Part shown: positions 56,237 to 64,000 of the stretch, one piece after another | Layout: each line of letters opens with the position of its first letter | Position numbering within the stretch: the first letter of the stretch is position 1 | Source: Treponema sp. | GTDB lineage: Bacteria > Spirochaetota > Spirochaetia > Treponematales > Breznakiellaceae | Assembly: GCA_009788065.1 (NCBI GenBank) | Contig: WQSF01000003.1 | Location: 1-64,000 of the forward strand | Length of the DNA stretch: 64,000 nucleotides | Reading direction: 5' to 3' | Notes under the pieces: generated by a model | The model's input: only the letters and a program-made list of their open reading frames with translations | Told to the model about the DNA's origin: nothing | Databases searched by the model: none | Made by a program: the position numbers and the translations under genes

Positions 56237-57349
56237 TTATTTGCCGGGTAATATCATCGCGTTTACTTTTATATTTCTCTCGGCGACCGCGCGGTCTACC
56301 ATTGCCTTTGTAATTTTTCCTCTCGGTCTTGGATGCGGAGGCGCGTCTCCGATTAAGATCATTATCCGCGCCTGAGCTTCCCATGTAAATCTGGTGGCGC
56401 CTTCGTGAAGCGCTTCATAAACAGCTTCGGGAATGTCGCCGCCGCCCTGAACGCGGATCGCGTTTAAATCCCGCTGGAAACGCGAAAAATTATTTGTAAA
56501 AGGAATAATCCTTGTCAGGTAAACATCATAATAGTCTTTAAATTGAACCATGCCAATCCTGAAAGAAGAAAAATCGTTTAATATTCCTTCGAGCATCGGG
56601 ATAAGTTTTTCACGTGTAGCGTCAATATATTTTTTCATGCTGCTTGTAGTATCGAAACAGATAACAAGATCCAAAGTTTTTCCCCTTTCTTTTTCGAGGA
56701 CTTCCTTAATTAATCCGACAAGGTCTTCAGGCTCTTTAGAATAAAGCAGATCGCCGCTTCCAGATTTCGCGATTTCTGTAAACGCGATAAGAGTTTCCTC
56801 AAGATAAACTCCTTCGGGCGGTCCTGGAGGCGCTTCCTGCCTTGCTTCTAATAAAAATGGATTATCCCTGAAAGCGCCGCGGTAATCGGCGTAGGGCAGG
56901 GCGAATGATCTTATATTTAAAAAAGTGCCGTCCGTAAGATAAACCGCTCCGTGGCGCGTATCTTCATAACCGTAATAAAGAATATAGGGAATGTAGATAT
57001 GGAACGCCTCTCCCAGAACAGGATGTTTTTCTGTTGTCGAAGAAATCAGCGAATAAATTCTGCTTTCTTTTGGAATCGGAACGCCGTTTAAAATGCGTAT
57101 CTCGTCGCCGTTAACCGGGTTCCATTCCCCGGCGCGGTACGCGTAATTGTCGGAACGCATTTCGGGATCTCTTGTCGTTTCCGTTAAAAGAACCGATCCG
57201 ATATCCGGTTTCTTCCTGATAAAAAGATGAAAACCGCCGTCCGCTCTCAATTCCAATAACAGATCGCCTGAAGTTACGCTTAAATCCTGCGCGCGCAGAG
57301 AAAAACATGCAAATATAAGGAAAACCGATATTAAAAGGCGTTTTTTCAC
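56237..57349 (-). CDS. Exported von Willebrand factor A domain protein
   Basis: Signal peptide; DLVICFDTTSSMKKYIDATR, FKDYYDVYLT, GGGDIPEAVYEALHEG, MILIGDAPPHP. Confidence 0.85.
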   Translation of the reverse strand: MKKRLLISVFLIFACFSLRAQDLSVTSGDLLLELRADGGFHLFIRKKPDIGSVLLTETTRDPEMRSDNYAYRAGEWNPVNGDEIRILNGVPIPKESRIYSLISSTTEKHPVLGEAFHIYIPYILYYGYEDTRHGAVYLTDGTFLNIRSFALPYADYRGAFRDNPFLLEARQEAPPGPPEGVYLEETLIAFTEIAKSGSGDLLYSKEPEDLVGLIKEVLEKERGKTLDLVICFDTTSSMKKYIDATREKLIPMLEGILNDFSSFRIGMVQFKDYYDVYLTRIIPFTNNFSRFQRDLNAIRVQGGGDIPEAVYEALHEGATRFTWEAQARIMILIGDAPPHPRPRGKITKAMVDRAVAERNIKVNAMILPGK

Positions 57350-57503
57350 ATTATATTATCGGCAAAAATACATTAATAAAGAAATCGAACCGCAAGTCCG
57401 CGCCGGTTCGCGCTGTCTTCGGCAAAAAATAGGTAATAATCCGCTCTTGTTTTTATGCATTTAACATGATATTGTATAAAAAATAAAAGTTAAAGGAAGA
57501 AAT

Positions 57504-58649
57504 ATGGGATTTATTTTGGAAAATCTGTCACAAATCGGGTGGAGAGAATGTGTCATGTACATTGTCGGCATTGTTCTTATCTATCTGGCGATTAAAAAAG
57601 AGTACGAACCGGCTCTGCTTTTACCGATGGGATTCGGCGCGATCCTTGTCAACCTGCCCTTAAGCGGCGCGATTGATCAGGTTTTACCCGGAATCGGAGC
57701 CGTACACGGCCCTATCGCGTGGCTTTACGAAACCGGAATCGAAGCGTCGGAAATACTGCCGCTGCTTTTATTTGTCGGAATAGGAGCTATGATTGATTTT
57801 GGACCTCTGCTTTCACGGCCGTATTATTTCTTCTTCGGCGCGGCGGCTCATTTCGGTATTTTCGCTGCCATTACAGTTTCTATTCTTTTGGGATTCAGCA
57901 TGAACGACGCGGCGGCAATCGGAATAATCGGCGCTGCGGACGGTCCTACGACAATTCTTGTCGCCAACATTTTAAAATCGAAGTATGTCGGACCAATACT
58001 TGTGACCGCCTTCTCGTATATGGCTCTTGTACCGATTATTCAGCCCTCCGTTATAAAAGCGCTTACCACAAAGAAAGAGCGCAAGATCAGAATGCCTCCT
58101 TTGGAAGATAAGGAAATCCCCAGAGCGGTAAAAATTATCTTCCCTATAATGGTAACGGTTATTGTCGGTATAATTTCACCCGCCGCTGTTTCGCTTATCG
58201 GTTTTTTAATGTTTGGCAATCTTATAAGGGAATGTACGGTTTTAAACTCGCTCTCAGAAACCGCGCAAAAAACACTGGCGAATCTTATCACTCTTTTATT
58301 GGGTATAACGGTCGCGTTTACATTGCAGGCGGATAAATTTATTCAGGTTGAAACTATTATGATCCTGGGGCTTGGTCTTTTAGCGTTCATGATTAATACA
58401 GCGGGCGGCGTGTTGTTCGCAAAACTGTTGAATGTTTTTCTTAAAACGAAAATTAATCCGATGATAGGAGCCACCGGAATTTCTGCGTTCCCGATGTCGG
58501 CGCGCGTAATTCAAAGGATGGCGCTTAAGGAAGACCCAGAAAATATTCTTCTGATGCACGCGGTTAGCGCCAATGTTTCAGGACAGGTTGCCTCTGTTGC
58601 GGCAAGCGGTCTTGTTTTAAGTTTGGTTCTTGGATATTTGGCAGGATAA
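57504..58649 (+). CDS. oadB: Na+-translocating decarboxylase subunit beta (OadB/GcdB family)
   Basis: GIGAMIDFGPLLSRPYYFFFGAAAHFGIF, GIIGAADGPTTILVANIL, GATGISAFPMSARVIQRM. Confidence 0.93.
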   Translation: MGFILENLSQIGWRECVMYIVGIVLIYLAIKKEYEPALLLPMGFGAILVNLPLSGAIDQVLPGIGAVHGPIAWLYETGIEASEILPLLLFVGIGAMIDFGPLLSRPYYFFFGAAAHFGIFAAITVSILLGFSMNDAAAIGIIGAADGPTTILVANILKSKYVGPILVTAFSYMALVPIIQPSVIKALTTKKERKIRMPPLEDKEIPRAVKIIFPIMVTVIVGIISPAAVSLIGFLMFGNLIRECTVLNSLSETAQKTLANLITLLLGITVAFTLQADKFIQVETIMILGLGLLAFMINTAGGVLFAKLLNVFLKTKINPMIGATGISAFPMSARVIQRMALKEDPENILLMHAVSANVSGQVASVAASGLVLSLVLGYLAG

Positions 58650-58659
58650 GGAGTTATAA

Positions 58660-58806
58660 ATGGATATTAACACGACAGATTTAATCGCGTCATTGCATAT
58701 AATGTGGAAGGGAATGTTGGGTCTTTTTGTCTGCTGCGGCGTCATCGCGCTTTGTACAATGGGTCTTATGCGAATATTTGTGCCTAAGAAGAAAGAAGAG
58801 GTTTAA
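58660..58806 (+). CDS. Small OadG-like membrane subunit (48 aa)
   Basis: AGGAG then ATG 58660; MDINTTDLIASLHIMWKGMLGLFVCCGVIALCTMGLMRIFVPKKKEEV; one TM; directly after oadB; below the ORF-track size limit. Confidence 0.75.
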   Translation: MDINTTDLIASLHIMWKGMLGLFVCCGVIALCTMGLMRIFVPKKKEEV

Positions 58807-59320
58807 AGATATTATTTCCTTCGGTATCTATACTTACGATTAACGGTCCGAAGAGATTTGTTTTCATTACCCACATGCACTCAGCCATTCCGAGATCGCG
58901 CCATATGCAGTTTTCGATTTTTTCAATCTGGCTCGCGCCGAGGACTGCGCATCCGCCGGGATAAACGCAGTGAATCGCGTTTAACTCTTTGCAGGCGGCT
59001 GAGGTTTTATCACCCATGGCGCCTTTGCCGATCATGATTTTTACTCCGGTTTTTCTGATGAAATCGTCCGCCCATTTTTCCATGCGAATCGAGGAAGTGG
59101 GTCCGATCGAAACAAGTTCGTTATCTCCTTTAACAATCGGTCCAGCGTGATAAACCGCGGAACCTTTTAAATCAACAGGCGGCATTATTTTTTCTTCAAC
59201 AACCCTGTGGTAAACTTCATCTCTTCCTGTGAAAAGCAGACCTGATAAATAAAAAATATCCCCTATGCGTAAACTTTTTATTTCTTTTTCGTCCATGCAC
59301 GGAAGTTCGATTTTTTTCAT
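58784..59320 (-). CDS. Class I fumarate hydratase C-terminal/beta subunit
   Basis: LRIGDIFYLSGLLFTGRDEVYHRVVEE, VYHAGPIVK, SIGPTSSIRMEKWADDFI, IGKGAMGDKT; internal ATG 59320 fits an overlap with the alpha subunit stop. Confidence 0.92.
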   Translation of the reverse strand: MKKIELPCMDEKEIKSLRIGDIFYLSGLLFTGRDEVYHRVVEEKIMPPVDLKGSAVYHAGPIVKGDNELVSIGPTSSIRMEKWADDFIRKTGVKIMIGKGAMGDKTSAACKELNAIHCVYPGGCAVLGASQIEKIENCIWRDLGMAECMWVMKTNLFGPLIVSIDTEGNNIFKPLLSS

Positions 59321-60207
59321 AACGACGCGCCCTTGTAAGTTGGAAGTTCGTATGACAAGTCGCTTTTTAATTTGATGATTCCGCGTCTTAGCGCGTAACA
59401 GGATAGATTGACGGCGCAAGCCCTTGTCGCGGTATGCCTTGCGGACGATTCCACATGCGCTCCCATAGCAATTTGATTGCCGCGTAAACCCTGCGCGCCT
59501 ATACCAAGTTTATTTAAACTGCACAGTATTTTTTTTTCAAGAGCGGCTCCTTTAGGATGAGGATGGCTTGTGCCTAAAGCGCGAAGACACGCTTTTTTGG
59601 CAAGAGACGCGGCGTTATCGATATTATGACCGAGACCGACGCCTACAAGAAGCGGAGGGCAGGCGTTAATCCCTGCTCCTGTGACTACTTCATGAACAAA
59701 CGGAATAACAGCCTCAAGACCGTCTGACGGTTTAAAAACTTTTGCCTGTCCCGGAAGACTGCACCCCGCGCCTGAAAAATAAAGCGTTATCTCCATCTCG
59801 TCGGATTCGGGAACTATTTCCCAATCGATCCACGGAACACGCTCTCCTGTATTGTCTTCGGTATTTTGATCGTCAAAATAATTTACGGCATTGGGTCTTA
59901 AGGGGACGCTTTGCGTAGCGCGGCGTACTGCTTCATTAATCACGCAGGCGGTAATATCCAAATAAGGAAATTTTGTTCCGGTTTTTATATAAAACTGAAG
60001 AAGCCCTGTATCCTGACAGCATGGTTTTATTTGATTAACAGCCATTTTTAAATTGGCAAAATAGCTGTCATAAATTGCTTTTTGAAGCTCAGAATCCTCG
60101 CCGTCGCGCATTTCTTCAAGACGCGCGATAACATCATCGCTTAAGCGTACCGCCGCAAGCGCGATAAACCTTTCTATGATATTAATAAATTTGTCTCTAT
60201 CGTTCAT
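59317..60207 (-). CDS. Class I fumarate hydratase N-terminal/alpha subunit
   Basis: CCQDTGLLQFYIKTG, SGAGCSLPGQAKVF, CPPLLVGVGLGHNIDNAASLAKKA. Confidence 0.93.
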   Translation of the reverse strand: MNDRDKFINIIERFIALAAVRLSDDVIARLEEMRDGEDSELQKAIYDSYFANLKMAVNQIKPCCQDTGLLQFYIKTGTKFPYLDITACVINEAVRRATQSVPLRPNAVNYFDDQNTEDNTGERVPWIDWEIVPESDEMEITLYFSGAGCSLPGQAKVFKPSDGLEAVIPFVHEVVTGAGINACPPLLVGVGLGHNIDNAASLAKKACLRALGTSHPHPKGAALEKKILCSLNKLGIGAQGLRGNQIAMGAHVESSARHTATRACAVNLSCYALRRGIIKLKSDLSYELPTYKGASL

Positions 60208-60211
60208 ACTT

Positions 60212-61603
60212 CTATTTAATTTTTTTCCGTAAAATTCTTATCTGCCGTTTGACTTCTTTGGGCGCGGGACCTCCGGGGAGATCGCGCGCTCTAACGCAGG
60301 CGGCAGGCGTTATGGCTTTGTAAATGTCTTCTTCGAAAAGTTTGGAATGTTTTTTTAATTCTGTGATGCTCATGCTGGAAATCTGTTTGTGTCCCGCTTT
60401 AATGCAGACGCGGACAATCGCGGCGGAGGTTTCATGGGCTTCGCGAAACGGCATTCCTTTACGGACTAAATATTCCGCGGTGTCTGTAGCTTCCAAAAAT
60501 CCGCCGGTACAGGATGCCTTCATGCGTTTTAAATTGAAAGCAGCGCTCTTTATTAATCCCGCGAACATCCTTAGGCATGATGTTATTGTGTCGATGCTGT
60601 CGAACAGAGCTTCCTTGTCTTCCTGCAAATCTTTGTTATACGAATATGGAAGCCCTTTTAAAAGCGTAAAGAGAGTGACAAGATTTCCTGCAGTTCTGCC
60701 TGCCTTCCCCCGGATAAGTTCCGCGAAATCGGGATTTTTTTTCTGCGGCATAATCGAGGAGCCTGTGCTCCATGATTCCGCCAATTCGACAAACTTAAAT
60801 TCTTCGCTCGCCCATAAAACTATATCTTCGCAGAAGCGCGAAAGATGAACCATTGTAATACCGATCGCGCTTGACAGTTCCAGCGCAAAATCGCGGTCAG
60901 AAACCGCGTCCATCGAGTTAAGACTGAGCCTGTTAAAACCGAGAGCGAGAGCCGTAGATTTGCGATCGAGAGGCAGGGTAGTGCCGGCTAAAGCTCCGCT
61001 TCCAAGCGGACATTCATCAAGCCTTTTAAGCGCGTCTGCGAAGCGCGAATAATCCCTTTCAAGAGCGCTTGACCACGCCGTTAGGTGATACCCAAGCGTG
61101 ACGCATTGCGCTCTTTGAAGATGTGTATAACCTGGCATTAAACTGTTAACATTTGACGAGGCAATATCCAAAAGCGTATTAATTAAACCGGCTAACTCCG
61201 AGCGAATCTGCGCGACAGTCCGCTTTAGGTACAAACGAAATGCAACAGCTACCTGATCGTTTCTGCTGCGCCCGGCGTGAACCATTTTACCGGCGTCGCC
61301 TAGCCGTTGGGTAAGAACTGTTTCCAAAAATGAATGAATATCTTCGGCGTTATCTGAAACCGCCAGCTTGCCTGACTTTATCTCCGCAGAAATTGCGTCA
61401 AGCTCCCTTGTTATCTGACCTGCGGCGCTTTTGGGAATGATTCCCTGTCTGCCAAGCATGGCGGCATGGGCTTTGCTCGCTTGAATATCGTCAAACACAA
61501 GCCGCTTATCAACGCTTATGGAAGCCTGAAAAGCGAACGCTTCAGCTTCGGGAGTCTGCGCAAGCCTGCCCGCCCATAACGGTTTATCAACTTTTTTAGC
61601 CAT
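60212..61603 (-). CDS. argH: Argininosuccinate lyase
   Basis: HAGRSRNDQVA, GYTHLQRAQ, GSSIMPQKKNPDFAELIRGK. Confidence 0.97.
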   Translation of the reverse strand: MAKKVDKPLWAGRLAQTPEAEAFAFQASISVDKRLVFDDIQASKAHAAMLGRQGIIPKSAAGQITRELDAISAEIKSGKLAVSDNAEDIHSFLETVLTQRLGDAGKMVHAGRSRNDQVAVAFRLYLKRTVAQIRSELAGLINTLLDIASSNVNSLMPGYTHLQRAQCVTLGYHLTAWSSALERDYSRFADALKRLDECPLGSGALAGTTLPLDRKSTALALGFNRLSLNSMDAVSDRDFALELSSAIGITMVHLSRFCEDIVLWASEEFKFVELAESWSTGSSIMPQKKNPDFAELIRGKAGRTAGNLVTLFTLLKGLPYSYNKDLQEDKEALFDSIDTITSCLRMFAGLIKSAAFNLKRMKASCTGGFLEATDTAEYLVRKGMPFREAHETSAAIVRVCIKAGHKQISSMSITELKKHSKLFEEDIYKAITPAACVRARDLPGGPAPKEVKRQIRILRKKIK

Positions 61604-61643
61604 ATAAATCCTTAAAATCCGCGCTGACTCGCGCGCTGTGTTA

Positions 61644-62954
61644 TTATTTCTTTTTTGTTGAAACGCTCCTGCTTTGTGTTTTCGGTTTAGCCTGAGACGT
61701 TCTCTTTTTTGCAGGGTTTGTCTGAGCAGCAGCCGGTGATTTGGCGCCGGATTTCTTTTCCTGCTCCATAAGAGACCTTACCAGTACAGGAAGTCCATAA
61801 AGTTTAATAAAACCCTTGGCGTCGGCGTGATTAAAAAGCTCGCCTGTGGTAAAGCTCGCGAGGCTTGAATTGTATAACGAATTGGGCGACGTTGCGCCTG
61901 CTGCGCTGATCGATCCTTTGTACAGTTTGACTCTTACTTTGCCGTTAACGCTCTCCTGAGTGGAGTCGATGAACGCGCTTATCGCCTGGCGTAAAGGTGT
62001 GAACCATAAACCGCCGTATATAAGTTCTCCCAATTTAAGGGAAACCTGCTGTTTAAACGAATATGTCTGTCTGTCGAGGCAAAGATGTTCAAGCTCCTGA
62101 TGCGCGTAATAAAGAATCGTGCCGCCGGGAGTTTCGTAAACGCCTCTGCTCTTCATGCCGACAACCCTGTTTTCAACAATGTCGGAAATGCCGACGCCGT
62201 TCGCGCCGCCGATTTTATTCAGCGCGTTAATAAGAGCGATTCCTTCCATTTTTTTACCGTTAAGCGCAACGGGAATGCCTTTTTCAAATTCTATATCGAC
62301 ATATTCCGCTTTGTTAGGCGCTTTTTCGGGGGTCACGATCATGGAGAGCATTTTTTTATACTGCGGCTCTGCTGCCGGGTCTTCAAGTTCAAGACCTTCG
62401 TGGGAAATGTGCCAAAGATTGTCGTCCATGCTGTAGGAGTTTTTCTTTTTCATCGGAATCGCGATTTTCCTTCTTGCGAGGTACCTCATTTCATCCTGTC
62501 TGCTTTTAAGTTTCCATGTCCGCCACGGAGCGATAATTTCAAGATCGGGAGCAAGAGCCATGATTCCTAAATCGAAGCGAACCTGATCGTTTCCCTTGCC
62601 TGTCGCGCCGTGGGCGATTGCCTGCGCTTTTTCCTTTCGCGCGTATTCAACTAATACTTTCGCGATAAGAGGTCTTGCGGTGGAAGTTCCTAAAAGATAC
62701 TTGTCTTCGTACACAGCTCCGGCTTTTAACGCCGGCCAGATATATTCTTCGACATATTCTTTTTTTACATCAGCAACATAACAGGCGCTGGCTCCTGTCG
62801 CGATTGCACGTTTTGTAATCGCTTTCCAATCGGCGGCCTGTCCGACATCGACGCATACTGCGATAATATCGCAATCCTGATTTTCCTTTAACCAGGGAAT
62901 AATAACTGTAGTGTCTAATCCTCCCGAATATGCGAGGATAACCTTCTTTTTCAT
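61644..62954 (-). CDS. argG: Argininosuccinate synthase with Lys/Ser/Thr/Ala-rich C-terminal extension
   Basis: [54 protein letters not shown]; tail [36 protein letters not shown]. Confidence 0.96.
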   Translation of the reverse strand: MKKKVILAYSGGLDTTVIIPWLKENQDCDIIAVCVDVGQAADWKAITKRAIATGASACYVADVKKEYVEEYIWPALKAGAVYEDKYLLGTSTARPLIAKVLVEYARKEKAQAIAHGATGKGNDQVRFDLGIMALAPDLEIIAPWRTWKLKSRQDEMRYLARRKIAIPMKKKNSYSMDDNLWHISHEGLELEDPAAEPQYKKMLSMIVTPEKAPNKAEYVDIEFEKGIPVALNGKKMEGIALINALNKIGGANGVGISDIVENRVVGMKSRGVYETPGGTILYYAHQELEHLCLDRQTYSFKQQVSLKLGELIYGGLWFTPLRQAISAFIDSTQESVNGKVRVKLYKGSISAAGATSPNSLYNSSLASFTTGELFNHADAKGFIKLYGLPVLVRSLMEQEKKSGAKSPAAAQTNPAKKRTSQAKPKTQSRSVSTKKK

Positions 62955-63070
62955 TATAAAAACTCCTTAAACATGTAGAATATTATTTATTATTATCTAA
63001 AATTATCAATTTTATTACAATACATTTTTGACAGGAGAAGTTGAATTTTGCCGATATATTCAGTAGATAT

Positions 63071-64000
63071 ATGAAAAAACCCGTAAAACGCAGAAAAATT
63101 GTACGAAAAACAGTTAAAAAACGTAAAAAAGCCGGATTTTCTGACGCGTTGAAGGCTTTTATGCTTGTCGGCATAGTTGTCGCCGTTTCCGCGCTTTTAT
63201 CGTGCGCAGCGATAATGATACACTCGGCGATCAATAAAGAAACTGATCTTTTAAGCGTAACAGGCGCAGAAACAGATTCCGGCGAAGATACGCGCAATGT
63301 TGTCGAAGTCGCGCCGCCCGCGATAACTGTTACCGTCGAAAAATTTCCCGTTGAAGAGGCGCCGCAAGAGATACCCAAAACTCAGGCGCAGCCTGCAAGA
63401 GAACAACCCGCAAAGCCGGTTACTACCGCTGTTCCCATTCAGCCGCCCGCTCATACATCGACGACTGTATCGGCGGTTATTAAACCCAAAGAGCAAGCAC
63501 AGAATCTTGGAACACTTGTTTTTGTGATTGATGACGCGGGCAATAATTTGCGCGAACTTGAGCCGTTTCTTAACATACCGGGTTCACTGACAATCGCGGT
63601 ATTACCGGGACTGCCTCATTCCGCGCAGGCAGCTAAACGAATAAGGGAGGCGGGGAAAGAAGTGATTCTTCATCAGCCGATGGAAGCGATAGGCGGACAA
63701 GACCCAGGTCCTTGCGCGATATATTCAGGAATGGGCGCATCTGAAATAAGATCGATACTTGCGCGTAATCTTGCAGAAATTGGACCTGTAAAGGGAATCA
63801 ACAATCATCAAGGTTCTAAAGTAACGATGGACCCGGAAGCGATGAAAACAATTCTTGAGTTTTGCGCCGAGAATAAAATTTATTTTTTAGATTCAAGAAC
63901 GACGGTGGAAACTGTCGCGCCGAATGTAGCGGCGCAGATGGGAATGAAAATCGCCGAAAGAAATATATTTATCGATAACGAGCAAAATAAAGACAGTATG
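63071..64000 (+). CDS. Divergent polysaccharide deacetylase family protein, C-terminus beyond the window
   Basis: Frame open to the window edge: basic N-terminus, TM, Pro-rich linker, then TLVFVIDDAGNNLRELEPFLNIPGSLTIAVLPGLPHS...VILHQPMEA...KGINNHQGSKVT. Confidence 0.88.
   Translation, partial: MKKPVKRRKIVRKTVKKRKKAGFSDALKAFMLVGIVVAVSALLSCAAIMIHSAINKETDLLSVTGAETDSGEDTRNVVEVAPPAITVTVEKFPVEEAPQEIPKTQAQPAREQPAKPVTTAVPIQPPAHTSTTVSAVIKPKEQAQNLGTLVFVIDDAGNNLRELEPFLNIPGSLTIAVLPGLPHSAQAAKRIREAGKEVILHQPMEAIGGQDPGPCAIYSGMGASEIRSILARNLAEIGPVKGINNHQGSKVTMDPEAMKTILEFCAENKIYFLDSRTTVETVAPNVAAQMGMKIAERNIFIDNEQNKDSM

Noticed and set aside
57385-57415. Hairpin CGAACCG...CGGTTCG upstream of oadB
   Set aside because: Short stem without T-run or known motif; not enough support for a riboswitch or terminator call
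60324-60848. 174-aa plus-strand ORF
   Set aside because: Antisense shadow of argH

Overview
Read by eye, this window is a spirochaete-like (Treponema-like) chromosome segment, mostly densely packed housekeeping genes. No IS element, integrase, prophage module, CRISPR array or rRNA was recognised. Housekeeping content includes partial icd, hisS, a tlpA/ccdA pair, a giant acyl-CoA dehydratase activase, epsC, secG, ptsN, metG, ilvE, uppP, fumarase alpha/beta, argH/argG, and two tRNA genes (Phe-GAA and Ala-CGC). Regions that stand out: (1) 31.9-41.3 kb, next to the tRNA pair: a TerY-P-like phospho-signalling island (zinc protein, atypical Ser/Thr kinase, vWA protein, PP2C with a long helical tail, histone-H1-like protein), followed on the opposite strand by GYF/DUF1566-like, Sel1-repeat and zinc-ribbon/ankyrin proteins. 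(2) 21.0-26.9 kb: a divergent Rnf-like cluster (C-D-G-E-A order, no RnfB) whose canonical FMN and [2Fe-2S] motifs look lost, translationally coupled to a GH57-like protein that appears to lack its catalytic residues. (3) 46.4-49.9 kb: a TetR regulator overlapping a single-chain [FeFe]-hydrogenase-domain/PAS/hybrid histidine kinase that keeps the H-cluster cysteines but has lost the proton-transfer cysteine. (4) A partial V/A-ATPase cluster whose subunit F gene has no ATG/GTG/TTG start and seems to start at ACG. Assignments come from motif recognition without database searches, so subfamily names and start sites are provisional.
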